In this document: piece after piece, positions 11,255-22,500 of the stretch
How the letters are laid out: each line of letters opens with the position of its first letter
How positions within the stretch are numbered: the stretch's first letter is position 1
Source of the DNA: Nemertoderma westbladi
Taxonomy: Eukaryota; Xenacoelomorpha; Nemertodermatida; Nemertodermatidae
Length of the DNA stretch: 64,000 nucleotides
NCBI GenBank assembly: GCA_032718475.1
Contig: JAUCBJ010008930.1
Location: 1 to 64,000 of the forward strand
Direction of reading: 5' to 3'
Program-made: the position numbers and the translations under genes
Notes under the pieces: model-generated
The model's input: the letters and a program-made list of their open reading frames with translations, nothing else
The model's database searches: none
What the model was told of the DNA's origin: nothing

Positions 11255-12122
11255 CGGTACATATTTAATTGAATAATGTATTTGAAAGTTTAAGATAACT
11301 TCTATTATTATAACTTTATATTAATTAAAAGAAGAATACTTTATTAGTACTAGTAATGTGACCTAATATTTCAGCTGTGGAACAACATACATAATGTAGA
11401 GTGTAGCTACTACCTACTACAATAGGAGTGAACCACGGACTACTGAAGCAGTAGTCCTTGGAGTGAACATAGAGTAACGTAATCAAAATGGGCATCAACA
11501 ACACTCAATCTATACTGACTAAAAGTTATACATTACTGAAAACCTTAGAATGGTAGATTTACTTGAAGCTCGCATAATGTTGTAAAAGTTAAAAAATATC
11601 GCTGTGGTTTTGTTGCAGGAGGAGAACTCTCATGTGCTTTTTTATATTGTAAATTCACATCGTGTAGGGAAAACTCAATATGATAAATTATAACTATTTT
11701 TGATAAGTGAAACATGCAATTCATTACTTAATTTGGTTATCACATTTTAATTGATTTAGCTTAATAAGCCATAGAGACTCTTTTAACTATTCAATTTTAA
11801 AATTACTTAATAATCTTGCTCCACCTCCGGGGACCACGTTATAGTCTCCTTCCACCCCAGACTTAGGCCCCCCAAAGTCACATCTAGGTAGCCTTAAGGA
11901 GACCGAATTATGCACAATTTAAACAATATTTTAAGTTAAATTATAAATAATAATAATCATCTCTTTTTGACTAAAACTGATGTAAAAAATAATGTAAAGT
12001 GTAGCTGTAGCTAAAATGCAAGTGTTGGTACTATAATATTGACAATATATATATATGTGTGTTATTTTATTTTTAATAATGAACTTTAAGAAATAGCAAA
12101 TTTTATAAAATAGAACTCAAAC
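11255..12122. other. SLC1 intron, AT-rich, no gene seen
   Basis: No domain, RNA gene or repeat is recognisable. A short (AT)n-type run occurs near 12043-12058. Confidence 0.5.
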
Positions 12123-12313
12123 CTTTTAAATATTTGTATGGATTTCTCCTTGTGAAAGCGAAGTATATTCCAGGAAGAACTATAAATGTATGTGTTATGA
12201 ATCCAGCAAAGACTGTCACCACATAGAAACTTAAATCATTGACTACAGCCTCAAGGTCATCAACTTCCAGTATCTTACCTGCTATCAGAAATACAATTCC
12301 AAATGGCATATAC
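12123..12313 (-). CDS. SLC1-family transporter, third-last coding exon
   Basis: The minus-strand acceptor is ctcattttcag followed by GTATATGCC, and the donor is TTAAAAG followed by gtttga. The product reads YMPFGIVFLIAGKILEVDD, then TVFAGFITHTFIVLPGIYF and TRRNPYKYLKG. This matches the TM4-TM5 to HP1 approach of SLC1 transporters (family pattern WYxPFGIxFLIAGKILEMxD ... LPLLYFxxTRKNPxxF). It ends in phase 1 and the next exon (4969 downward) begins with the two bases that complete Gly, so the splice is consistent. Upstream exons would lie beyond the BEL element inserted 88 bases away; none is recognisable up to 64 kb. Confidence 0.92.
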
Positions 12314-12401
12314 CTGAAAATGAGAACAGTATTATTTATAATTATAGTTATATTGTGGTTGGTTACCAGCATAGCAGTTAGTACATATATTTACACCCAA
12401 T

Positions 12402-14315
12402 AAATTGGAGAGATACGCCTATTCCTACTATCGGAAGAGACGGTAACAATACCTGCAATATCCTACTGTAAAGTTTGTAAATCAAATCATAAATCCGACC
12501 TTCTCACCAAAACAGTAAACCCCAAGTAAGCGAATATATTGCAGTATCGATCTCTTTTAACCGGTGAGGCAGAAAACAGTCTACGAGCAGACAAACTTCG
12601 ATAAAACAAAATCCCGCGCAGCGAATCCTAAAATCAGGCTGACTCACTGACGGACTAAGGGGCTCGTATACTTTGCCGCGGTGTGATTTATATGGTTGGG
12701 CAAAGGGACGCTAGCTAGGTACAGAGGCAGATATTTGGAGATGTCTAACTAGCGAGCAAAGTGCAGTAAGGACGAAAGTTAATTTTATATATTTTGAGGT
12801 GTAAATAATTTCTAACGCGCGTGTGTTAATTCTGAACGGTCAAAAGCAGTTTTGCTCCTTCACATATATAATTACTGGGTACGGTGTGCATTTTACGAAT
12901 ATTCTAATTTGTAACTTGTAGGTCCAATACTCACGAATGGTAAGGTTCCTTCCCCTCTTGCGTATTTCCAGGACTCAAATTCAGGCATAAGGTTAATACT
13001 ACGCCCAGAATTCGGCAATTTCAGGTACCAGGTCCCTGATACTAAGAAGAGATGTGTTAGTTTACTACTGTAGGCGTACGGGTACTAATAGCTATCCTGG
13101 CTCCTATCTAGAATTTTAGTCACCCAGGTAGTCCGGGTAACTTCCTATTAGGGCGTTGGCGGGGACACGGTAGATGTTAGTATATCCCTGATAGCCTCAA
13201 TTTATTTGCGCCTAGCGTAAACTGCCCTACCGCCTGAACGGTACAATCCCAATTCAGGTGAAAACACAGCAACCCCCTAGCCTACAAGTTCTGATGTAAC
13301 GGACACCGTTGTACGGCAAATAGTCGCACACACACCTGTACTTAGCAAGAGTTAAGCGTACAGTTTGCTGCACCCTAACCAATGTGTATGCCTTGTACCG
13401 GTGTGCCTACGTCCTATCTGCGTACTAGTATCTGCTCTCTCTCCCTCTCCCCCGTAGGAATATGAAGGTCTACTGCGGTTTTTCCCTGAATCAAGACAGT
13501 ACAGTCCCTATGATGTAATTTTGGGCTCACAGCGTGTCACTACGTCTACCTTTGATCTTTTGGTCTTACACTTAGGTAGCAAGGATCGAACGCTGTCTAA
13601 CCTTTCAGGCGATGGGCGAATAACGCTAGATGGTATTGCGGGTTGTCTCTCGTCTACATTCCCGTGATGTTCCCGTTCATTGCTGTGGCCCGATCTCTAG
13701 CTGGCCATCCTGTCCCTGAGTTTGTTCACCGTAGTGAAACCATATTAAAACAGATAGAAAGGCTGAGAGATGTGACTAGTATTTCTGACTTTATTACAAA
13801 ACATATAATAACTATTATACAATAAACAATGTAATCTGAAATAAGACAGAAAGTGAATGATGGAAATTGATTGAATAACTAATGAACGAATCGCACCTTT
13901 ATATACTAAATTTGTGCCGCAATCAATCGAGAAAATTCTCGATTGTTCTATAGATTCTAACAAGGTTTTAAAGATAGCTATTGGTCCAGCTAATATATAA
14001 CTTGCACGACATTGGTTACAATCAAATAACTACAGCCTTATTGGTACAGACAAATGCAATTAATTTGTAGCGGTTAATTTAAATGAGTTGAAATTCTACA
14101 CAAAAAATAATTCGCACTTACTAGGATTTGAACTCGATACCTACTATACTTATAATTTCCAACGCTCTACCAACTGAGCTACTGAACCACTTGACCGATA
14201 GATGCATAATAGATAGAACCAATACGAATGAGAACTCAAAGCAATCTTTACAAAGTTAATTCGAATAAAATAAATTTTTGAAAATCCACGGCATTTAGGG
14301 AATATAATTCTATAC
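12402..14315 (-). repeat. 3' LTR of the giant BEL element
   Basis: This 1914-bp sequence is repeated directly at 29318-31245. In element orientation it starts TATAGAATTATATTCCC and ends CTCCAATTT, without canonical TG...CA ends. It is preceded by a short purine stretch (ATGGAGCGG) that could be the polypurine tract. It includes a tRNA-like segment at 14102-14190. Confidence 0.9.
14102..14190 (-). promoter_or_regulatory. tRNA-like Pol III cassette in 3' LTR
   Basis: On the minus strand there is an A box TAGCTCAGTTGG (14181-14170) and, 34 bases on, a B box GAGTTCAAATCC (14135-14124). A T6 run (14107-14102) follows as a Pol III-type terminator. The D arm is tRNA-like, but the anticodon and acceptor stems do not pair, so it is not a working tRNA gene. 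The same cassette occurs in the other LTR. It sits near the start of U3 in element orientation. Confidence 0.6.
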
Positions 14316-15197
14316 CGCTCCATGAAAACAGGATATTATCGTGCATAAAATATACGGTTTTCACCAATAATCAATCAAACTATAGAATACTTAGGGCGTA
14401 CTTACATATTTACAATTAAGTTTCAAACAATACTTCCTTTCTACGTAATGATTCGATACAAAATAATTACAAATTCAAACTTTACGTATTTAAGGCTTTA
14501 CTAAGTAAGTACAATATAAATCTAAATTAAATTCACCAATATAAATCTATTGCATCTCAATATTGCATAAATTCAAACAATTACAAATACAAATAAATGA
14601 AAACAATAAGAAAGGCTCGCGAGTCTTCCATCTACTATTGCATCTCAAATATTGCATAAATTCAAGTAATTACAAATACTTTCGTACCTAAATGTAGATT
14701 GCATAAGTTTGGAATAATTACAAATATGAGTCTTTCTGAGCACAAATTTTTCTGTCTATAAAACTTTCTCTTTAGGTACAAATACTGCTTATAAGATATA
14801 AATTGCATAATATTCGGAACAATACAAATTGCATAAGTTTGGAATAATATAAATTGTATAAGTTCGGAATAATTACAAATATAAAATATAAATTCTTACT
14901 AAATATAAATCTTACTAACTATAAGTCTTTACTTAAATATAAATATAAACTGCATAAGTTTAGAATAATATAAACCTTTGCATCTCAAATATGAAACATA
15001 AATCTTTCAAATATAAGTTCCTTCTAAATATAAACTTTCTAAATTTCATAAATTCGGAACAATACAAATTGCATAAGTTTTCTAAATTTAAAACATATAA
15101 TTCAAAATAAATCACAAATCATAAGAAAGGCTCACGAGTCTTCCGTCCACCCTTGCCCTCCCTTTTATCGCTTAGTTGATCGAGCCCTGCCGCGTCC
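14316..15197 (-). other. 3' non-coding region of the giant BEL element
   Basis: This is an AT-rich stretch between the second ORF and the 3' LTR. It is built of short diverged repeats on the theme 'gcataagtttggaataattacaa' and 'aaatataaatct'. It carries two copies of the dispersed motif (14614-14629 and 15129-15144). No coding capacity is visible. Confidence 0.6.
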
Positions 15198-18100
15198 TCA
15201 AAAACTGCGCACAGGTGACTTTGCTCGCGATATGGGACTAATGGGGCGAGTCACTGGTTTACTTGGGACGTTGAGAGACGGTGCAACTATTTCCTCGCAA
15301 ATTCGTCTATTTGGCATCCCAAAACCTCGACCAATTCCTCGTGACCGATCAGTCGTCGCTACAGTTGGTAGAACGTCTGGGAACGCGTGAGAAGCGGACG
15401 ACGCAGACCCAAGAGTAGCTTGCGCCCCCTGTTGATCAGCTGGTGTATGTCCCGATCCTCCTACCGGTTCTCTTGGAAGTGATACCGTATCCCGAGTAAC
15501 TCGAATAGTCGGCTCAACTCCCTTGCGTTCTTCTACATTAATAATTTTCTTCAATTGTTGGCCCACCTTCTGGACCCGTATGATCCTACCCTGCCCGTCC
15601 TCCCGAGGGTGACGTGCAGACGGCGCAACCGGAGTGGCTGATATATTCGTCGCCTCTAGGACCTCTTCTTCCTCGAATACGCTCGCTCGTATACGTTTAT
15701 GGTAAAACGCGGCTCGGTACGCCCATGCGACGGTTAACCAAGCTCCTTTATTCCGCTTTTCGGTTCGGAAACGATCAAATTCACCATACGTGATACGATT
15801 TACGACTTTCTGAAAATTCCACGTGTTCTTGTTATCCGGGTGAATCTGTAACAGATACTCGCGCACTACTCGGAATCCGCTGTCGTGGGGCAAAATATCG
15901 ACAACCTCGATAAGTTCGTCATATTGGGGCATAGCGGAGATATATCCTTCCGACATCATCGTCTGGGGATTTACCGCCCAAAATCCGAGATGCGCTCTCA
16001 TCGGAAACCGTCTTCTTTGTGCCGATACATGTTCGTCGGCTAAATCTTCCCACTCATCAAATAACTTCCTCACGAGTTTTACAGATTCGTGTTCATAAGG
16101 TATGTCTCTCAGTTGGCATTCAGATGCTCGATGTCCCTTTATATTGCAGTAAGTACATTGAGCCATAAATCTCCAGCAAGTATAAAAGGTATGAGACCCT
16201 TGATCCCCACACCATCCACAGATTAGCTGAGTCGTAGTAATGTGCTTTCCACTGCACTTTGCCATATGATGTCCAGCGACGCCACATTTACTACACATCG
16301 TATTAGCAGGGTACCACACTCGTTCGTATATAAGATCTCCAATCGGTCGAGCGCTTCCTCCCATACTATAATCGTAATCATCTGGGTCTATGGGTTGGTA
16401 GGTTTCTGAAGGTTGTATACAAACTATAGCATCTGTTGCTTCAAGTTGTCGAATCTCCGTCTGAGATTTCTTCGGGAGGTTCCTTTCTATCTCAAGAAGT
16501 TCCTCTAAAGGATCGTCGGCGATCGTAGTAGTTACGTTGAAATCATCACCGAGGTGACCGATAGGCGCGCGCGTCTGCCGTGATTCATCCATAATTTCCA
16601 CGATACGTTCTCCTTCATAGGGTAACAATGTAAACATAGATGGTCTTTCGATAAGAGATCCCGCACAGCGAAGATACACGTCTCGAAATATGCTAAATCC
16701 TGCTCGAGTAAAGGCATTACACTGAGCGTCGGAGTTGTAGAAGGGTTCAAGGAATCGTCTAAACACGTCGGTACGAATTCTCCCTTCCATGTAGAACGTA
16801 TGATCTTCTCCGAGACAAAGTGGATGTCTTTTGAGAGTCCGAGACACAATGTCGGCGATTAGGCAAACATTCACTGACGACTCTATCGCTAAATAATATT
16901 GTAAGACCGCTCTTGGAGGTGACGTAATAGCCCAATACACGCATCCTCTCCATTTAAGCTGTGATTCAAACTCACTCATATCTGGAGTATCACCTTCTCC
17001 ATAAGTTTCAATATACTTGTTTCTTTTACCTTCCTTATAATCCCAATTGAATAACAGGTAGGAAATGTATCCAGTTCCAGTCTTCTGAGTATTATACTCA
17101 CGAAAATATCCCTGTTCTATAGACCACAGAATAAGAGGTCGAGTGTCGACGTATGGTGTCGGTAGTCGGTCATCGCTGTCCGTCATGCCGGCGAAGTCGC
17201 TAATTAAATCCTCCCTTACTCCTGATCCAACCTTTACAACAGTTTTATCTAAAATCATGTTTCTTACCATCTTCGGTAACATTCTAGCGTCAATATTACA
17301 AGCTTGGTCCATCTTCTTTACTATATCGGTGATAAGATGGTGTCGCTTTGTATTCGCTGGAGGTATCGGCATTCGTTTGTCGCTCCTCTGTCTACTGAAA
17401 ACGTGCAGGACTCCGTCCGCCGCTCTAATCTGTATAGTCTTAGAAGTCAAACTCTGCTGATGACTGCCGCCCTCGTTATCGTAAAACATATAACCGTTTT
17501 CCTGAAACGATCTAAACGTCCTAGTCCATTCATCCAACAATTCTTCCGAAGGTTGCCAAATCTTCTCTATATCCTTATCCTCATCGAAACGAATAACCTT
17601 ACCTCGCCAATCTGCGGCAATATCTGTATCCGACTCGAAGGTTCCGATTCCAATCCATAAACGAATCGTCTTGGTTAGATATCCTTTCAGATTACTCGGA
17701 GCTATGTCGGCACCAGCTCTATCCAGTTCCTTAAAATCTTGGATATGAGGTGGAACGTTGTTCACGACCTTTTGAGTAATATGTCTACGCAAATCATATA
17801 TCTTACTCATATCGCTGAAAACAACTGCAGGAAGAAACTCCAAGTTTGAAATGATTTCTGGATGATCCACGATGGGTATTTCGTACGTCGTATCCTGTCG
17901 GACTGGTATACTAATAGGGAAATTGAGTGTCGTACTCAATGGTTTCGTAGCTGAAGTACTATACGGTTGCATTTCTCTTGGCCTCTCCGGGGATGCAATC
18001 TGTAGTCTCTGAATAACGTTTTGAGCGAAGTTTATGCTCTCGAAAACTTCCGGTGTCATCTCCTTAGCTGAAGTTTGATCGTGTGACGTCCAATGGCAAG

Positions 18101-18890
18101 GTAGGCTCGCGAGTCTTCCACCCCATTCTTCCATCTCACCTTTCTCGAAAGCCTTGTAGGCTCTGTATAGGCTAAGAGCTTCTTTCTTTTCGCGGGTTGA
18201 CTGATTCGCCTCGTCCAGCGTAAGTTCAAATACATCGGGTTCAACAACCTTAGGTGGGTAAATGACAGTTTCTCCCGCCTTTGGTCCGGTCATAGCAAAT
18301 GAATGATATGGATTCGATAAAGGATACCCTCCTTCCTGGTAGCGTAGTTGTTGATGATTCGAACACCTCGCCAATATCGGTTCGGGATTTTCCTTATTCA
18401 AACGCATCGGAATCGCATTTCGTTGTTCGCGCATACAAGAACCGCATTGATAATAAAGTTTATAAACTGAAAATGCTTCCTTGGTTTCTCTATCGTCCCC
18501 TCGAGTTCGTCTGTAAAGATGCATTCCATCGAATTCATCGCGTACCGCGGGCATAGGTTCGTGCGCCTTTAGGTATTGCATGGTATGATACAAACGACTA
18601 ATTTCAGTATCGGGGTCTTCGCTAATGTCTCCCGTATCACACAAAGCATCGTACGGGTAAAGTTCGTTGAAGGTTTGGCGCAAACTTTCGATTCTTTCGT
18701 TCAATGCGTTTTGCCTTCTCTTTAATACATTCGAGTCATATTTAGTTCTCGCGAGTTTCGCTGTACTTTCCGATAATTCTTTTATACCAAATATAGTGTA
18801 ATCCTTGGCTCCAAATCTTTCGAATGGCGCTGCTGCCTCCTCTTGGATATCATATCCCCATCTCGGCTCTCCTTGTATCCCTTTCTCCAT
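15198..18890 (-). CDS. BEL second ORF: 1230-residue zinc-knuckle protein
   Basis: A long open frame lies downstream of pol, where some LTR elements carry env. I see no signal peptide or membrane segment. Residues about 865-926 hold three CCHC-type knuckles: CSKCGVAGHHMAKC, CGWCGDQGSHTFYTC and CTYCNIKGHRASEC. An earlier Cys/His cluster sits at about 150-185 (CGSC ... CSNH). The N-terminal 60 residues are charged and may be helical. The C-terminus is rich in Ser, Pro and Arg and ends with a basic tail. The middle (about 330-860) is globular in composition and I recognise no family in it. Start choice: first Met of the frame, 30 bases after a good splice acceptor (ttccctctag, ending 18921), so expression from a spliced RNA is plausible. 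A nucleic-acid-binding, Gag-like role is an inference. One motif copy (18104) encodes GRLASLP at about residue 260. Confidence 0.8.
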   Translation of the reverse strand: MEKGIQGEPRWGYDIQEEAAAPFERFGAKDYTIFGIKELSESTAKLARTKYDSNVLKRRQNALNERIESLRQTFNELYPYDALCDTGDISEDPDTEISRLYHTMQYLKAHEPMPAVRDEFDGMHLYRRTRGDDRETKEAFSVYKLYYQCGSCMREQRNAIPMRLNKENPEPILARCSNHQQLRYQEGGYPLSNPYHSFAMTGPKAGETVIYPPKVVEPDVFELTLDEANQSTREKKEALSLYRAYKAFEKGEMEEWGGRLASLPCHWTSHDQTSAKEMTPEVFESINFAQNVIQRLQIASPERPREMQPYSTSATKPLSTTLNFPISIPVRQDTTYEIPIVDHPEIISNLEFLPAVVFSDMSKIYDLRRHITQKVVNNVPPHIQDFKELDRAGADIAPSNLKGYLTKTIRLWIGIGTFESDTDIAADWRGKVIRFDEDKDIEKIWQPSEELLDEWTRTFRSFQENGYMFYDNEGGSHQQSLTSKTIQIRAADGVLHVFSRQRSDKRMPIPPANTKRHHLITDIVKKMDQACNIDARMLPKMVRNMILDKTVVKVGSGVREDLISDFAGMTDSDDRLPTPYVDTRPLILWSIEQGYFREYNTQKTGTGYISYLLFNWDYKEGKRNKYIETYGEGDTPDMSEFESQLKWRGCVYWAITSPPRAVLQYYLAIESSVNVCLIADIVSRTLKRHPLCLGEDHTFYMEGRIRTDVFRRFLEPFYNSDAQCNAFTRAGFSIFRDVYLRCAGSLIERPSMFTLLPYEGERIVEIMDESRQTRAPIGHLGDDFNVTTTIADDPLEELLEIERNLPKKSQTEIRQLEATDAIVCIQPSETYQPIDPDDYDYSMGGSARPIGDLIYERVWYPANTMCSKCGVAGHHMAKCSGKHITTTQLICGWCGDQGSHTFYTCWRFMAQCTYCNIKGHRASECQLRDIPYEHESVKLVRKLFDEWEDLADEHVSAQRRRFPMRAHLGFWAVNPQTMMSEGYISAMPQYDELIEVVDILPHDSGFRVVREYLLQIHPDNKNTWNFQKVVNRITYGEFDRFRTEKRNKGAWLTVAWAYRAAFYHKRIRASVFEEEEVLEATNISATPVAPSARHPREDGQGRIIRVQKVGQQLKKIINVEERKGVEPTIRVTRDTVSLPREPVGGSGHTPADQQGAQATLGSASSASHAFPDVLPTVATTDRSRGIGRGFGMPNRRICEEIVAPSLNVPSKPVTRPISPISRAKSPVRSF

Positions 18891-19548
18891 AATTAGGGTG
18901 TAGTTACATAATCATTACTACTAGAGGGAATACAACAGAGTTTGTAGTTAGTTGTGAGGAGACGTGAGAGTTTCGTCTGCCCTTTGGGCTCGACAACGCT
19001 CTAACCTCCTACCCATAGCCTAAGATCTAGGGTTTCTTTAATGACACGCTGCTTCTTATCTAAAATTTTTTGCCGAAGTAAAAACGAATTTGGGCTAAAC
19101 TGGCCGTGAGTCTAAAATACTCACCTTTTGATCCCAAACTATTATCAGAAAATAAGCAATCAAGAATTAGTAATAAATATAGGGGAGTCTATTTTGACGT
19201 AACTTATTGAAACAAGACTGTGTAAAATTTAATTAAAATTTTAAGAAAGGCTCGCAAGTCTTCCTCTCTTGTTTCTCTAATTTTAAGTTCCACCCGACTG
19301 TACCCTGGAATCTATTCACTGGAGAAAATTTTAAAAATTTTTCAAATCCAAATGGATTGTCTAAAATTTCGAAAATGTCTCAATATTGTGAGTTCCAAGT
19401 AGAATTCCATTTCTTATACCTACAAATCCCGCTCCTATGTGACACATAAGGGTACTACCCTCAATGTTCACATAATATGACAATGGAATTCTACCGCTGT
19501 CCTTACTACGGTGTACAGGTACGTGGAAATCTATTTGTAAACTCCTAA
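18891..19548 (-). other. Spacer between gag-pol and second ORF
   Basis: This stretch is non-coding. It has a copy of the dispersed motif at 19249-19264. On the minus strand, a pyrimidine-rich acceptor (tgttgtattccctctag, AG at 18922-18921) lies 30 bases before the second ORF's start codon. No internal promoter is evident. Confidence 0.55.
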
Positions 19549-22500
19549 TTATTTACTAGTATTAGGTGGAGATTTGTAATCTCCAGACTCGTTACGAGTC
19601 TCTTCAAGGAGTACGAGACGTTGAGTCGGTCTGTCTACTGTACGACCGTCAATTGTTCGTACCGTCACAGTTCTTGTCACTCCATCCATAGATGGATGTG
19701 TGGCTAAAATGACACCTGTTATCCAGAAGCGTCTTTTTAGATTCACTTCTGCCAACAGCACGTGATCTCCCGGCTTTAATGCGTGGGTGTTATTATACCA
19801 GTTTGTTCTGGCAGAAATAGAGGGCAAATAATGGTTTTGCCATATTTCCCAGAATTTGTTAGCCAGTAGTTGCGTGATTTTCCACGCTTTTCTCCCGTAA
19901 CTATCGCTTTCCATTGGAGTGGAAATCGGCGTTAATGTCGTCGGTGCCTGCATAAGCAGGTGTGCCGGTGTTAAAGCAAACTGGGATTGTTTGTCATCGG
20001 GTACTAATACTATTGGTCTAGTATTTAGTATTGCCTCGATTTCAACAAACAATGTTGTCAGTTGGTCGTCTGTTAATATGTGGTTTACTGGAATGACCTT
20101 TGCCATGGCCGTTTTGATAGATCTAATCAATCTCTCCCAGACTCCGCCTCTCCAAGGACTATCTGGAGGATTAAACTTCCAAACAATCTTGTGAGGTTGC
20201 AGTTCGTTCGAGATTTGATCATGATCTAATTTCTTAAAGGCTCTAGCAATCTCATTCCGAGCACCAACGAAGTTTGTCCCTTGGTCTGAGTACAAGCATT
20301 TTACTAGTCCGCGTCTAGCGATAAATCGCCGCAGTGCTAGTATAAACGCGTTGGTGGAAAGATCCATCACACGTTCAATATGAACTGCCCTACTGGACAT
20401 ACATGTGAAAATCAGTCCCCAGCGTTTTACTAGTATACGTCCACGTTTCGTATGTATGGGACCAAAGCAATCAATTCCAGTCTCTGTAAAAGGTGGTCTG
20501 AATGCTTGAAGTCGTGCTTGTGGTAGTTCACTCATTTCTTGGGTACCTATTCTAGAATGTACCTTTTTACAAATAATACACGTACGTGTCACTGAACTTA
20601 ATGCTTTACTGGGTCTAATCAATACAAATCTAGTACGTAAGTAGGAAAGACAGTGGTGTCTTCCAGCGTGTTTCAGATGTAGATGTGCATCCAGTATCAT
20701 TGCACGTTGTAGTTCGTGATGTTGCGGTATTATTATTGGGTACCTAAAGTTTGTGTTAAAGTCAATGTTTTGAAGCCGAGATTTATGACAAATTAAGCCA
20801 TTATAAATTATCGGACTCCAACTCAGTATTGGTGACGACTTGATTGGTTGACCTTGATGTATAGATGTGAATTCGCGCGCGAAATATCTCAGTTGGTAAT
20901 GGCGAATTAATTTAATCTCACACCTGTCAATCTCAGCCAATGTAAGTCGACGTGTAAAGTCACGTTTGCCTTTAACGTATTGTACAAAACGTACAATCCA
21001 CGCTAATTTTCGGCAAGCGTTTGACCAAGAGTCTGTTAAGTTTACGATACGGTCGACGTAAGTATTTGTGACGTCATCAGGTAAGTCAATGGAGAACTTG
21101 GAAGGTTTTGAATTACTAGAAGGGCCCACGGGTCCGCCGGTAAGTATTCCCTTGTTGACTGTTGATCCGTCCGGGTCTACAAGTAATTTGTCCTTCTTTG
21201 TCCTCTTACCTTGATTGTTGGTACTTTGTAAGTCGATCGTTAATGGTGGTTTGAACTCTATGGGGTCAGCAGGTTTCGGTAAACTTATTTTTCTGCCGAC
21301 ATTAATCCCAGGTCTCACCGTAGGTTGTAAGTTCGGTATGTCTCTTGAGCGCAAAGTAACACCTGTATTTACATTAGCGTAGGTACTACCCACATCTGTA
21401 ATACATGAGGTTTCACCGTGCTTATGGTTGCTCAAGTGTGTCAAAATCGGTAGTTTGTCAATACAAGGCCGCTCCAATAGGGAAACTGCGGCTTTATCGT
21501 TAGTCAATACATTACTAGTGTCTAGTCGACTGTCTAGTAATGTGTCTGGCGATACGTCTGGTAACGTATCTAGTTGTTTGTCAATAGAAGGCCGCTCCAA
21601 TAGAGAAACTGTGGCTTTACTGTTTGTCAGTGTGTTACTAGCGTCTGGTGGAACATTTTGTGATATGTCTGGCAAAATGTCTGGTTGACTGTCTAGTAAC
21701 GTGTCTGGTTGACTGTCTGGTAACGTGTCTGGTTGACCGTCTGGCGATATGTCTGGTGTAGAAAGGCTCGCAAGTCTTCCTCTCTTGACCTTTGAAGTTA
21801 TATCCTTCCATTTCGCCTTCGGTTTTTTCTTGAGTTTTGTCGCCGTTGTCTTTTTCTTTGTCTTCCCCTTTTTTGGTTTCTTGATTTCGGCGTCCTTGGG
21901 AATGGTGTTGGACTTGTTGTCGTATAACGGAGGCCAATCTTGTGTCGATTTCTGCAAGAACTGGGGTCCGTGTTGCCAAAACTCTTTGTTCTCCGGTTTA
22001 CAGAATTCCTCAGGCATCATTCCTCGCGACGCAATATCAGCTGGGTTTTGTGGTCCGGGACAATGTCGCCAATCCTCTTTTATCGAATGGTCTAGAATCT
22101 CTGCGCGACGGTTAGCTACGAATGTCTTGAATTCGAGTGTGTCGTTGTTTATGTAAAATAAAACCAACGTCGCGTCAGTCCAATAAAATATCTGTAAACT
22201 CGACTGTAGTTCTGTCTGTATGAGGTTCACGATGGTGGTTGACAGGGTCGCGGCTTGTAGCTCGGCTCGTGGTGTCGTCATATACTTAGTAGGCATGGTC
22301 TTAGCCTTAGAAGTAATGAGCGAAACATCGAACTCGTCCGATTCTACTTGTCTGCGCAAATACGCTGCCACACCAAAACCGTTGTCACTGGCGTCAGAAA
22401 AACAGTGTAGTTCCAAGTTGTCAGGAAATGTACTCTGTAATGGAAAGTAAACCCTGGGTATGAAATAATCCTCTAGTGAAGATAATTCCGCCTCCCAGGT

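Noticed and set aside
12397-12401. Perfect 5-bp target duplication of the giant BEL element
   Set aside because: Flanks are CCAAT and ACAAT; only CAAT agrees and the LTR edges are uncertain, so I call it a candidate only.
13643-13825. 60-codon plus-strand ORF repeated at 30556-30738
   Set aside because: It is antisense within both LTRs and is duplicated only because the LTRs are. No domain or start context supports a gene.
14118-14190. Functional tRNA gene in the LTR
   Set aside because: A and B boxes are present, but anticodon and acceptor stems do not pair, so I describe it only as tRNA-like.
15198-18890. Envelope gene in the post-pol position
   Set aside because: No signal peptide, fusion segment or membrane anchor is visible, and the protein has zinc knuckles instead.
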